NCBI GenBank assembly: GCA_947396885.1
Contig: OX377203.1
Coordinates: forward strand, 992,001-1,056,000
Direction of reading: 5' to 3'
DNA: 64,000 bases
Origin: Heligmosomoides polygyrus polygyrus
Taxonomy: Eukaryota > Nematoda > Chromadorea > Rhabditida > Heligmosomidae
The number at the start of each line of letters is the position of its first letter. Positions within the stretch are counted from its first letter, which is position 1. The position numbers were made by a program, and so were the translations under genes. Shown piece by piece: positions 45,574 to 56,280 of the stretch. Below the pieces are notes generated by a model. The model did not search any database and was not told the origin of the DNA. It saw nothing but the letters and a program-made list of their open reading frames with translations.

Positions 45574-47164
45574 CGATAATCTGTAGTCTTGTTCAGAAGA
45601 AAAGCAATAAAGGTTGGACCAGCAGTGACTGAGACTTCGGCGCAGTGATCCTTTGCCATCGATCCATATAACTCTGTGGATAAATCGATACAGTCTACCG
45701 ATTGGTGTCAGAGGCGATCAATATCGTCTAGCTGCTGTGAAGCCTATACATCAGCTGTTACGCTGGCTTTGCCCTCACATCATTCGGTCAGTTCTGGACA
45801 ACATGTGACAAAACCTATTGGCATTCGGGATGATTGCTTATGAAGCGTTCAAAAATCGATAAATTCCATCGATAACGGTTACGCAGTCGATATTGCTTTC
45901 TTGTTTCGAACTCTGCACGTTCATGTGTCTTCATATTTTCGCATTTACCACTTAAAGCGCCAACACAAAGTATGAATCGATACAATCGATCGATACCTAT
46001 TAGGCGATCGATATGTTTCTGTTGTTGTGAAGCCTGTACATACACCACAAGCCGCATTTGCCTTTATTACGGCCGTCAAATCAAGAATTGATAGCTGTTG
46101 GTGGTACCGCTCTCAATAGGTCAACTTTGTTGAAAAATCAATAAGGTCTGTCGATGTCGATGCTATTCTCCAGATGGCTGTGTCTGTCGATGTCGATGCT
46201 ATTCTCCAGATGGCTGTCTTGAAGTCTCTTTGGGATATTATTTTCATGACATCGTCACTTCGAATGGCTAATTTTGAGTGAAAAATTAGGATTTTGAAAG
46301 TTGAGATGAAAAATGGACGAAATTATAAAATTTAAACTTCCTCTTGTTCTGGTAGCAAATTTTATTCATTTCATAAATGGAGTCAAGAATTTAGGTAACC
46401 AGCCGGTAAGGAGAGCTAGCGATGAACCGAATCGACCTTCTTCAACAATTATGGACGACTAAAAAAGGTGTTATCGACATATACCGCTCACAAACGGAGC
46501 ACTGATTCTTCTCTCAGTCGCCCGTTCGAAGAAAGCTGAACGCAGCAACATTTAGGTTTCTCCGGCTGTCAAGCTTCCCCAAAGCCCAGCATATTCAACT
46601 GGTTTTCACCCTGAATGGCTCCACATCTCGGTCAGCAGTCCTGATTGACAGGGCTGACCGAGGTGTGAAGCCCGCACTTGGCTCAACGGTGGGGAGCTCC
46701 ATGGATATGGCTGGCCCGGCCTCCTTCGTGATTTTCTACCTCGAAAGAGCTCGAAAGCCCTGAGTGAGATTTGTTGAGGAGCGTTTGAAATGAAGCGCAG
46801 TTGATGCCCTTGTTCTTGCCTACTCCTCAGCACTCCCTATCGCAAGCGATCAATTCCACTCAAATTTTGTTTGAAATTGGTTTCGTCACGTGTTCTGGAT
46901 TTCGCTGGCTGTTTCAGCTAAATGCACTGCACTTTGACCAAACACCAGGATCAGCGCCTCTATAAAATCGGCTAGAAGTAGAACGTATGGCGCAGTTTAA
47001 AAGGCCGATGACCTTCTTCTGGTCCAACCTCATTCCACTGAGAAAGCTGTCAATTCTGTCTGAACGTCATCATATTGGGGTGCTTCCGGCGAATGCAATT
47101 CCTTCATTTCCATTTCTCGCTTGCCGGACATGAACGACGAACGTCAGACGAGTCTCCACTCTCC
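45574..47164. other. intergenic with local duplications
   Basis: A perfect tandem pair of about 34 bp (TGTCGATGTCGATGCTATTC then TCCAGATGGCTG) lies at about 46,147-46,214. CTGTGAAGCCTATACATCAG near 45,737 and TTGTGAAGCCTGTACATACA near 46,025 are a looser pair with ATCGAT-rich flanks. A degenerate SINE tail (AGAAGTAGAACGTATGGCGC) lies at 46,974. No gene was recognised. Confidence 0.55.
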
Positions 47165-47740
47165 ACTGCATAGGATTCGGTGGGGTAGAACTATATCACG
47201 TCATGAGTACCAAACGTGCCCTCTACCACCTATCCTCCGTTGGTAAACTTACCCACCTCCATTCATCCGTTACCCGGCCTCTGCTGGTGCGTTCCGCAAC
47301 TGTAGTGAGACACGCCTCGTTGGGAATAGACGATCGTCCAGAGGATTAGGCAGAGGTTGAGCCCAAATGATGCTTCTTCAACGCTTGACGTATCAGAAGG
47401 CATCCTACCCTCTTCATAAGAAAAAGAAAGTTCACCTAGACAGTACTCTGCTACCTGACGCCCCGACAGATGAGGTGATAACGACGAATTCTGGCTCCCT
47501 TCTTAGCGAAAAGGGGCGATGGTTTTTCAAAGGAGAAGTGATGTGCATGCCAAAGAGTCGACCATGGTGAGCAAAAAACGATTTGTGAGAGACTTCGAGC
47601 CACCACGAAGCCGAAACGAGAGTGCCAGGATCGATTCGACCTGGGTGGCCGGTCCCCCTTCAGGCCATCTTGATCGCGGCCGATCGTTAGATCAAATGAC
47701 CTGCCGATGACGCTGCCGGGCCGGTCAGACTTCTTCCGAA
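47165..47740 (+). repeat. repeated block H, copy 2
   Basis: Shares long near-identical stretches with 42,413-42,985, including TTCTGGCTCCCTTCTTAGCG and ATCGCGGCCGATCGTTAGAT. It has a small deletion (GGCGGGGTCCCC is missing) that breaks the shared frame. Confidence 0.8.
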
Positions 47741-47944
47741 GGCAAGGGAGCTCCGCACTGGCACTTTAACACCGAGGTTGGTAAAGGATTTCGGGAACGA
47801 TTCTGATGCAGAGACGTACGATGGCCGCAACAGAATAAGCAGGATAACAGCCCAAAACTCTCCGTAGTGAATTTCGCGCAAGACACGACATCGTAATTGC
47901 CTACATTTCCTTCAGAACGGCAGCCCACCAACCGAGAGCAATCA

Positions 47945-48870
47945 CGATCTCAATAAAAAATCAAAAACTTGAATAAGAAATAAACAATTTAAATTGAGGG
48001 TAAAACAAGGATAAATTTGTTGGTTTTTAATTATTTGTTTAATTTTGGTCCTTTGCTTTCTCCCCAATTTTTCTTCTAATTAAAAAGTACTATCGCGAAT
48101 TCAATTCTTGTTTTAATTAAGGCTTTTGTATACCCAATACTTCACTCCTGAAAACGTCGAGTACCCGTTCTGGCACCTGCCGCATAGAGGGGTAGCTATG
48201 CCCTGCATAGTCCCCGAATTCAGTCAGTACTGTGCACTTCGCTTCAGATCACCGAAGAGGCGAAGCGGCATGACGGGATGAGCTACGGTTGTTCAACGGT
48301 CACCCAACAGAGGGGACGGCCACAGCGACATGAGCCTGCTATGCCTCCATCGGTGAAGCTCTGCAGCACCTCTGGACTTTGAGCCAGGCTTCAGGCCCTC
48401 GTGTTTTAGAAGGAAACACGGAATACAGTGTTAGAAGGGGTCCGGAACCGCATCCAGCGCATCACTCAAGCGGCGATGTCCTTGTAAACGATTTCACACA
48501 TTCTGCGATGTGTTCGTGATGCAGTAAACATCGAGTCGAAATCGTCCTTATTGCTGGGTATCTCAAGGAGTCCTCATATTCTACTCCGCAATCAGTTCTA
48601 AAGACTGACGGACACCGAATTTCACCTTCGTCAACTTCAATGTACTACACAGTGTATGATCTACTCTCTAAGAGCGGTTGTCGAGCCTACTGGTTCGTAC
48701 TTCCTCCCCAGGATAGGTCGGTTCCGAGACACAGGAACTCCTTCACCTTCTCGCCAGCCTTCCTTTGCCAACTTAGGGTTGCTCCGCTGTACTGTTCGGA
48801 GCTGCTCTTTGTGATCAGTTGTCAGGCCATTCTCCTCGGGTTTTGCTGCGAGCACTGCAGCTCCCGCGGT
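47945..48870. repeat. repeated block J, copy 1
   Basis: Collinear with 61,290-62,240: shared landmarks are ACTATCGCGAATTCAATTCT, CTTCACTCCTGAAAACGTCG, GAAGAGGCGAAGCGGCAT, GGTGAAGCTCTGCAGCACCT and ACACAGGAACTCCTTC. No protein family is secure. Confidence 0.75.
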
Positions 48871-49030
48871 GGCCAGCCAATGGACAAGTCATCGTTTGTT
48901 CTTCCCAGAGAAGTATGACATGAATGTACCCGGAAGGGTAGAAGGCTTGGTTTTAGTCTGGGTGGAAATCTGAACCAAGAACTTGAAATCGGGTACTCCG
49001 AGTACGACACCTGCACCGCCAAAACTACTT
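48871..49030 (-). repeat. tRNA-derived SINE, head-side fragment
   Basis: GCCAGCCAATGGACAAGTCA, then GGAAATCTGAACCAAGAACT. It lies directly before a full copy in the same orientation. Confidence 0.65.
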
Positions 49031-49049
49031 AAAGAACAAAAGATAAAGA

Positions 49050-49312
49050 ACGGCGTTACTCAATCCCTTTTGGGATGCGCCACGCATTCTACTTCTACGG
49101 GATGTCGTGGAGGCGATTTGAATACGTATTTGGCCTTACAATGACAGTGCTTTATCCTTCCCAGACAAGTCTTGTACCAATTCACCGACCCCGGAGGGAT
49201 GGAAGGCTTGTTGGCCTGGACGGGAAATCCGAACCAGGAACCTGGTATCGGGTGCAGGCGACAGCCGGCGCCTCCTCCGACTGCGTTACACGCGCCCCCA
49301 AAACTGCTTACG
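49050..49312 (-). repeat. tRNA-derived SINE, fullest copy
   Basis: On the minus strand: head GGCGCGTGTAACGCAGTCGG (A-box-like), B-box-like CTGGTTCGGATTTCCCGTCC about 50 bp on, unique body GGTCGGTGAATTGGTACAAG, and tail ATCCCGTAGAAGTAGAATGC followed by GTGGCGCATCCC. The A/B box spacing is that of a tRNA-type RNA polymerase III promoter. A dozen related pieces occur in the window in both orientations. Confidence 0.82.
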
Positions 49313-49429
49313 TTATACAATGATGTTGATGAGCTGACACCAGCCGTCTTCGTTGTAATTAGTTAATTATTACGCGCCGTATGTTGTTATTAAAAGATTA
49401 ATTTATTGACGTGTGTGCATTTCAGAAAG

Positions 49430-49765
49430 AAGGTGTTCTGCTGTCAAGGAATTGAGGGTGGGGTTCAGTTGCTCAATTTCGTACAAGCAGACGAAAGCCC
49501 AAGAGTTTCCTTCCGCATCGAGAATCTCTATCTCATAGCTAAACTCTTTACGAGGCTGCTACGCGGCTTAGTTAGCTGACGCTTTATGTGGACCACGTTC
49601 TCCAGCAATTATGGGGTAAATCAATTTCGTAATACGCGACCAAGTACCGTTTTCAGTGCCAGAAAGCGTGGTCACCTTGTATTTCACTCGCGTTTCGGGG
49701 AAGACTCGTCCCGGGCCTTTGATTTGTTCCGTAGTACTTCCAGAGGTCAGAGGGTGGAGCAGCAT
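49430..49765 (-). pseudogene. unrecognised protein-coding relic (block K, copy 1)
   Basis: The minus-strand translation gives TRVKYKVTTLSGTENGTWSR, GERGPHKASAN and a stop. After an interruption it gives RKEFSYEIEILDAEGNSWAF then VCLYEIEQLNP. The homologous plus-strand block at 59.38-59.65 kb gives RKELSYEVEVLEA, then in another frame GNSLIIVCLYEDEQ. Agreement of residues with silent and conservative changes argues that an ancestor was coding. Family not identified; a retroelement is possible. Confidence 0.45.
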
Positions 49766-51104
49766 TCGTTCCAGCTACGCTTTCAAGAAGTGGGTCCTAT
49801 TTCGTGGGATCACTCCTCTGAACCGACAGTCGAGGATCCGATTTCGAATCAAATTAGAGAAGATGATTTCGAACAGCTTCACAGATTTTTAAATCTGGCG
49901 GGTTCGCTGAAGCAATATGTAGCAGCGACACGACCCAACGTCTGGAGTTGGACGGCAGGGCTGAAGGAAGCGATACTGAACAGCAAACCGCTAGACCGCT
50001 TCTTCCTGCACTGTTCTATAGGGCAACCGAGGGTAGCCCTTCAGTGTTGTTATGATTCCGCTCGCTTTCGTGAGATTTCGTAACCGTAGCTGCGAGACAC
50101 AGTGTTGCTATTTCGACACCCCGATGGTCTCCTCCAGTCGGTAGGCCTCCCTCACTCCCCCAGTCTTACACTACTTCCGTTCCACTCTCACGTGTCTTGA
50201 TCCTTGCTGGCCAACAGGGGTGAAGATTTGATACGTGGCTCTTCCTGTGCCCTCTTCAAACGACTTCAATTTTTGTGAGTCACGGGCACCGTGGAGCTTA
50301 TCAAGGGTGCCCGTCGCAGTAGCGTCCATACTTCATTCTACCTCCCCATAGATGCTCCTTGTTCTCGTTTTCTAGGCGCTTCCAGTTCTAGAGCCAAGCT
50401 ATGGTGATGCTGTTCCGGTCTTTTCGGATCCGTTCGTTCGCTTCTGTATTACCGCTGTCTTTGTTCCTTCAACGTGCGATTCTGACTTCGTCGGTACACT
50501 GGCATCTTCATACCTCAATCTCTCCAGCAGCTCCATCTAACCGCTGCATTTTCATAGGCGTGCAGGTGCCGATCCTATGACAATTCTCCTGTGAAATTGA
50601 CCCAGTAGCCAGGAGCACCTACAGCCGCCACGGATTCCAGAGAATTCCTTCTGCTTAAAATCCACCGAGCAAAGGGGTTCATCAATCCCCTGAGCGCATG
50701 ACCCACACTTCCTGGGATAACCCACTCCCGATGTGCTGGAGTTCCTTCAACTCGATAACTTCTTCCTTGGAGTCCAGTATTGTTCCAGTGCAGTGGACAA
50801 AGGAAGATGAATTAGTAAGTCATGAGATCAGCTACATGCCGTGCTCTGTGTCCTCTTTCCGCTACAGTTGTTCCTTCTGTAGTGGCTCTTCTTGGGTATC
50901 ACAGCGGCGATCTCGTCCGCGAAAAGGATCTCAACCTTCATTATTCTTCACTTCACAGCGTTTTTGAATTACCCTTGCAAATATTCGCTTCTAGTCGTTT
51001 TTGCAAACGTTGTCCTCTATACTAAAGAGCTGTAGTGAAACAGGTTCGTCTGTTGGAAAAGCCTTGAAGAAGACGCGGCAGATGAATATTTAGAAGACCT
51101 CATT
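49766..51104. other. no gene recognised
   Basis: The plus-strand ORF over 49,586-50,083 is antisense to block K and has no motif. 50.1-51.1 kb is pyrimidine-rich and motif-free. Confidence 0.4.
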
Positions 51105-51360
51105 TCGAAGTGGGGCGTGTGATAGTGCAATCGAAGGAGGCACCGCCCGTAGTGAGCAATATGCATTCAGGGTTCTTGGTTCGGGTCCTGGTCAGGTTAA
51201 AGGAACCTTCCATCCTCTCGGGGTCAGTGAATTGGTGCCAGATCTGTCTGTGAAGACTTTTACATCGGCTGGTCACAGCAAGGTACTCCATTCACCAAGT
51301 ATGCATTCAAAATGTCTACGGTATCAGCTCGGAATACAATGCGTGGCGTATTCCATGCGG
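51105..51360 (+). repeat. tRNA-derived SINE, diverged copy
   Basis: GGTTCTTGGTTCGGGTCCTG (B-box region), then GGGGTCAGTGAATTGGTGCC and tail AATACAATGCGTGGCGTATT. Confidence 0.7.
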
Positions 51361-51522
51361 GGACAGATTAGAATCCTGATCGGGAGAGGCTGGATGAGGA
51401 GATGACTTTCTTCCATGATCCTGCTTTTGCAAACCTCAGTACAGTACTCAGACCAGACTCGGAAGGGAAGGGTCTAAAAGTATGTCTGAATGGGGAGAGC
51501 GAGTAAAATGGGAAGATTCGCC

Positions 51523-53018
51523 ATCCCTCAATTAGTACAAAAATGCGTTTCTTTTATGCCAAGTCGTTAAACCCAAGGAGTAGGTGGACCTTGAAGTTAC
51601 TGTGGAATTAGCGTCTCAGCGCTGTGGGTCTCTTGTACGCGCGCGATCCTATTGCCGACAAACGACTCGGGGCGCAGTGGATAGTGGCATTGCTCCATGC
51701 GAGGGAGGTGATAGGTTCGTTCTCCTGCATTGCAGTATTTTTGCATTTCAAGTGACTCGTTGAGATTTGAGGGGTCCTAACGTCTATTCCATTTTCAGAC
51801 GTTTTCTGCGCATTTTCCAGCTGTCTGCTGCGGAGAGTAACTTTTTCAAAAGAGACCAGGATGTGACGTTAGAGGTGGTTAAAATGTAAAACGAGATTTG
51901 TGGACCGCAAATTGACCTAAGCAGCCATCGATACACCCTCTCCCCTCTCCCCTTTGCCTGTCACCTGGAAATCCGAGGTCCGCTGAAGTTTTCGATAAAC
52001 TAACGCCAACAATGTCGCTGACGGTTGAGTGGTGATCCACCTGCTCACGCTGGAGTGTGGTCCACCTTTAGACAAGGAGCCTTCGAGGGAAGAAATCAAG
52101 CTGGCCGAACGAATGGCCAGCATACTTAAGGACTTCGAGGAACGTCAACATAAAGATGATGATAACGAACAGCTGGAAGTGGTGGAAGAAGAAGAGGAAG
52201 ATTGGGATCCGCAAGGCGAATTGGTAGATGTGGAGAGGCAAGCAAGCAGTGGACACATGACAACGTTTTCGGGTGGAACTCTTGTTTTGGAGGAAGGGGT
52301 ACGTCCTCAATTGGATTTCGTCTATGAGGCTCATAACCGTGAAGGAAGAAACACCGCGATTTCAGGCCTGGGCTGCTGCGGAGCATCAATGGCTATTCAG
52401 ACTACTGTACCCCGAAAGAAGACCTTGAGTATTCGGACAAACGTTCGTGTAACTGGCCAGATTCAGCCAGCTGACGTGGGCTTCTTCAGTTACGTGAAGT
52501 CGCTTATGGAGCGATTTCATTCTCACGTTATTCTGAACGACCTTCCCTTTGGTACGCAAAAAAGGGCAAAAAAAGGTATTGTGACCAGTGCTTTTGCTTC
52601 ATGCACTTTATGCTGTGTATCACTGCTGTTGAATGTTTATACATCATTGTGTTGAATACTTCACTCATTGCCTTTTGGTTAAAAATCGGTCAGTAATTAA
52701 CAAGTCGCAGTAAAGCTACTCTCCACAGCATACAGCTGGAAAATGCGCAGAAAACGCCTGAAAATGAAATAGACGTCAGGACCCCTCAAATCTCAACAAG
52801 TCTGTTGAAATGCAAAACTACTGCGACGCAAGAGAACCAAACCTCCCACCTCGCTCGCATGCGCCGTTTGCCGTGGCATCGCGCGCGTACCAGAGACCAA
52901 CAGCGCTGAGGTGCTGATTCCACAGTAACTTCAAGGACCCCCTACTCCTTGGTTTTAGCGACTTGGCAAAAAAGAAACGCGTTTTTGTACCAATTGAGGG
53001 GTGGGGACCAGGGGTGTG
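51523..53018 (+). mobile_element. DNA transposon with ~330-bp terminal inverted repeats
   Basis: The left arm (about 51,523-51,855) and right arm (about 52,690-53,018) are inverted copies. The ends read CCCTCAATTAGTACAAAAAT and TTTTTGTACCAATTGAGGG. Inner matches include TCTGCGCATTTTCCAGCTGT with ACAGCTGGAAAATGCGCAGA, and GAGATTTGAGGGGTCCTAAC with its complement. The arms contain a tRNA-like piece (GGGCGCAGTGGATAG and AGGTTCGTTCTCC). The enclosed ORF runs in the same direction. Target-site duplication not resolved by eye. Mutator-like elements often have arms this long, but that assignment is a guess. Confidence 0.85.
52029..52655 (+). CDS. 208-codon ORF inside the long-TIR transposon
   Basis: The only substantial ORF of the element. 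After an N-terminal helix-rich part (EEIKLAERMASILKDFEE) comes an acidic tract (KDDDNEQLEVVEEEEEDW), then MTTFSGGTLVLEEGVRPQLD with FVYEAHNREGRN, and finally QPADVGFFSYVKSLMERFHS followed by HVILN. The QPADVGFF segment resembles the end of the catalytic domain of DDE transposases, where LQPxDVxxF is common. A complete catalytic domain does not fit in 208 residues, so the ORF looks like a transposase with most of its core deleted. Compare: a novel small protein carried by the element. No splice sites are needed; the last 30 residues are hydrophobic and probably read-through. Confidence 0.5.
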   Translation: MVIHLLTLECGPPLDKEPSREEIKLAERMASILKDFEERQHKDDDNEQLEVVEEEEEDWDPQGELVDVERQASSGHMTTFSGGTLVLEEGVRPQLDFVYEAHNREGRNTAISGLGCCGASMAIQTTVPRKKTLSIRTNVRVTGQIQPADVGFFSYVKSLMERFHSHVILNDLPFGTQKRAKKGIVTSAFASCTLCCVSLLLNVYTSLC

Positions 53019-53701
53019 CGTAAATACGATTTACGGCTATTTTTGTCAAATTTTTTACGATTTACGATTTACGACATTTTGGGTCGTAAATGGTAAATTT
53101 TTGTAAATGTGATCTTTGATCGACAACCAAATGGCGACCAAATTTATGTGGACTGTTGTTGTACAATACGTTTTGTTCACAGGCTTCTCGAATCCGATAT
53201 TTCTCTTCGCTAACTTTTCCATTTCTCCAACATTGCAAGGGCTCCCGTTTGGAACCGGACAGGTCCACGAGGAGAAACAAGTGCAATTCAATGTTTAAAA
53301 AATAAGCTTCTGCCTAGAAGGCTGGGGAGGCTGGGCTCCTCCGTTTCTGGACCAGAGCTAGTAAGGCACATCGCGTTCCTACTGCCGAAGGTTGCTCCAT
53401 TTCAGCCCATAGTCTGTGTTTTGTTTGTATTTATTTTTCTCATGACTGCCTTATGCAGCGTATTGAAAGAATAAATAACTAAATAATAAAAGGACACTGG
53501 AAACAGTTTCTTAGAGAAAGAGAGACGAGTATTCTAGCTCCACGACCTGCTTAGTAATAACGTCGAGTTACTCTGTTGGTAACAGATATATGCTAACCCT
53601 ACCGAACAGAATTGACGCAAGTCCATCATCCATGATTGCAAGCAGGGTCTAGAAGGTTGCTACACTCATGTGGAAAGGATAACCCACTAATGTCTCGGTA
53701 T
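53019..53701. other. intergenic; TACGATTTACG cluster
   Basis: At 53,022-53,108 ACGATTTACG and TCGTAAATGGTAAA units recur, as near 28.1-28.2 kb. No gene was recognised. Confidence 0.45.
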
Positions 53702-53886
53702 ATGTCGCAAAGACGGGCAGCATTGTGATGGGAACGCCCCATCCAATCAGACCGCATAGAATCGGCATGTCATTCAGAAAGGGCGTACAGTGGGTATGTG
53801 ATGGGCTGGCATATGTTCGGTCTGTGCTCTGGTTATTATTGGCTGGCGCGCTCCCACCGACCAATGCTGCTCACCTTCGCGACATT
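53702..53886. mobile_element. TGTCGCGAAAGT-family MITE, uninterrupted copy
   Basis: TATGTCGCAAAGACGGGCAG then CATTG at the left and CAATGCTGCTCACCTTCGCG then ACAT at the right are inverted ends. The core matches 20,551-20,896 on both sides of the MITE inserted there, so this is the empty-site version. Confidence 0.8.
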
Positions 53887-54259
53887 TACCAATGTTTCTA
53901 TCGGTTTGCGTTGTGCTTTATAGGGCTGAGCAAATTGATATAAAAAGTGCGGCAAAATCGAGCGCGTAGCTTTACAAGAAAAGGTCGAACTGGTCTTGAC
54001 AGTTTTGATCTCCATTTCCGGTGGCGTGTTTGAGTCTATTGTATTCGCCCTATCTAATCCGCTTACGATGCTGCAGGTTCTCGGAGAGGAAACGGTGCTG
54101 GCGAAGGGTAGCCCGAGCGAGCGCTCGTAGCAGTTGCGTGCCAAAGTAGCCCAATGAGTTGTACTGGCTCGCTCGAGCGGTACGACGAGTCTCTCGCTCT
54201 GAGCTTTTCGACTAACCCAATGGTCTCTTATTCGCTGCGACGCTCGGCGGCTGAAGAGC
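53887..54259. other. no gene recognised
   Basis: A minus-strand 141-codon ORF overlaps the MITE and has no motif. Confidence 0.4.
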
Positions 54260-54399
54260 AAGGTCCCGTTTATACTTCGACGCCGAGCGACGCAATGCCA
54301 TCTACAGCGACCAGACTGTCAAGCGACGCGATCGATCAATTTGCCCGCAATGCATGCCATCGTGTCGAATGGCGTCGGATTGATAGACGAGGCCTAAGG
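54260..54399. mobile_element. TTTATACTTCG-ended foldback MITE
   Basis: AAGGTCCCGTTTATACTTCG at the left. The right end (GATTGATAGACGAGGCCTAA) is degraded. Core GCGATCGATCAATTTGCC is shared with copies at 14.6 and 34.5 kb. Confidence 0.65.
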
Positions 54400-55434
54400 A
54401 GAAGAAGGTAAGGGGTGGGGAGTGTGTGTGTGCAGAAGCGACTACCATATCATACGTCCAGGTGAGATAAACATGCGACTGCTCATAGTGCAACCTATAC
54501 TTCAGTCGAGAAGCGGCGGGTCATTACGAAGTCTACTAATATTGATCATCTGCGAATCGATATTGGTAGCTGCCATAACCCCGTTATGCACATTTGCCGC
54601 ACTTCGGAGCGACGAACCGCTTTGAACTCATTTATCGTCGCAGTGAAATGAAGCTGGCCTAAGTATTCTTCAACGCTATTTTAAATCACGAAAATAAGGG
54701 AATTAGGAAAAAACTATTTTCTTGAAAGAGCAGTTATCACCTAGACCTTGGCCTGGATCTACCACAAATGCAACACTAGGAGTCGCTCAACAGCACATTC
54801 GGATCCAGTAGTGCCGGGCAACAACTGAAACAGCCCTGCGACTCGTCGCACTAATCGTGAAGTATAAACGGAAACGAGCTATTTTTAAGAAGATGAGGCT
54901 CGAAGCTTACCTCCTTCAGTTCCCTCCTTGCCTGTAGTCCTCAGTTTTTCTCTGGCTTCCCCGGGCACCGTCTCTGCCTCGAGGCTCTTTCATGAGCATG
55001 AATTTCATGCTTTTTTTGGCAGCTTCTCTGGCTTGATGGATCCTGCAACGAATACATGAATGGCGAGTTTTAGCCTGATACCAATTTATTTCATACACTC
55101 ATGGGTGCGCCGAATTGGAAGGACCGTAAAAAAACTATGAAAAAAGCACCATCACCATGATGTCAAGAACGCATCTAAAAAGGAAAAGGAACGACCACGA
55201 ATAGAGACACAATTATTCAGAAAACTGAAGGTATTGATAATCACGTGGATATGGTAATCAAATGTAGATGTAGCAATGTAAATAACGTTAGCGTACTGAA
55301 TACTGTTAACCCGTTAGGCCACTCGATTCCCAGCTGTCCGCAGCTACTTATCTATCTGGCATTGTGTAATTAGGTCGTCTGCAATTAGCCGATCAGATAC
55401 ATATCTAAGGTCGGCATTTCTCACAATCGGGGCC
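54400..55434. other. intergenic with one foldback half
   Basis: GCGACTCGTCGCACTAATCG followed by TGAAGTATAAACGG near 54,838-54,872 is a right arm only. No gene was recognised. Confidence 0.45.
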
Positions 55435-55591
55435 GTAGGGCCTGTTCATACTTCGCGATAAGAGCGACTCGTCGCCCGCGTAAAGCATGCATATCGATTA
55501 AAACCGAGCGCGCGCCGCAGAAAAGTGTTCATACTCGAGCGCCGGCGCTGTCGCCCCAGTCGCTGCTGTCGCGATGTATGAACAGGTCCGT
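55435..55591. mobile_element. TTCATACTTCG-ended foldback MITE
   Basis: GTAGGGCCTGTTCATACTTC and GTATGAACAGGTCCGTA are inverted ends. The internal GTGTTCATACTCGAGC near 55,528 suggests a second end inside, so this may be a composite. Confidence 0.75.
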
Positions 55592-55686
55592 ATGGCCGTC
55601 TACCCCCGTTAGGGGAAATCCAATCAATATCAACATATCTTATCACGCCCCAATCCCCCATCGGGGTAGACGAGCATACGGCCGCC
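55587..55686. repeat. 100-bp hairpin abutting the foldback
   Basis: CGTATGGCCGTCTACCCC at the left pairs with GGGGTAGACGAGCATACGGC at the right, with a 55-bp AT-rich middle. Confidence 0.75.
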
Positions 55687-55789
55687 CGTCGGCAAGGGGT
55701 TGTGATCACCTCGGCTAGAAACTGACGTTCAGTCAATTCTGTCAAGTCTATTAAACACTTAAGTCAAACTAGAATCGCAGAGTCTGGCC

Positions 55790-56010
55790 TTTGGTGTGTT
55801 CTGCCCTTGTAGTGAGACACTGCAATAGAGATAAACTACCATAAAGCTACGGAAAGCCTCGCTCGAAATAGACGATCGTGCAGATGATTACACAAGGGCT
55901 AAACCCCAAAAGATGTCCCTTTAGCGCTTCACGTATCAGAAGGCATCCTTTCTTCTTCATAAGAACTCATCTGGCATTACTCTACTACCTGACGTCCCGA
56001 CAGATGTGAT
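55790..56010 (+). repeat. repeated block H, fragment
   Basis: GTAGTGAGACACTGCAATAG, then GCTTCACGTATCAGAAGGCA matches block H. The shared frame reads KDVPLALHVSEGILSSS before a stop. Confidence 0.6.
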
Positions 56011-56021
56011 AACGACATCCA

Positions 56022-56280
56022 GCCGCCACCCAAGCGTATGCCAGACATGGACGGAATACCGGAGACTGCCGGTAGGTCTGGCCTACAATCTGCAATCGAA
56101 CAAATGCAGGCGAACGGAATCCAGTTCGTATGGTGCTCCATGCCATTTAGTACTTACTTTCAAGATGCCGTTTCCGCTGTGTGTAGCAAATTCCGGGCGA
56201 TGCTGTATCACATAAGCATGCCCCCGAAGGATGTGCCGCTTGAACAATCGAAAGACGTAGACATCCAACGGCTGGCAGAG
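56022..56280 (+). pseudogene. unrecognised exon-like ORF
   Basis: Open from an AG acceptor-like site (ACATCCAG, 56,021) to GCTGGCAGAG with donor GTAGGT at 56,281. It encodes MPDMDGIPETAGRSG, QSAIEQMQANGIQFVW, VCSKFRAMLYHISM and KDVPLEQSKDVDIQRLAE. KDVPLE echoes the block-H peptide (DDVPLELHVSEG), which hints that both belong to the same unclassified element. Family unknown; exon status is inferred from splice signals only. Confidence 0.4.

Noticed and set aside
49586..50083. 165-codon plus-strand ORF
   Set aside because: Antisense to block K, which shows protein-level similarity on the other strand; no motif in the plus-strand reading.
51917..52389. Minus-strand ORFs inside the long-TIR transposon
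   Set aside because: Shadows of the 208-codon plus-strand ORF; its acidic tract explains their leucine/phenylalanine-rich runs.
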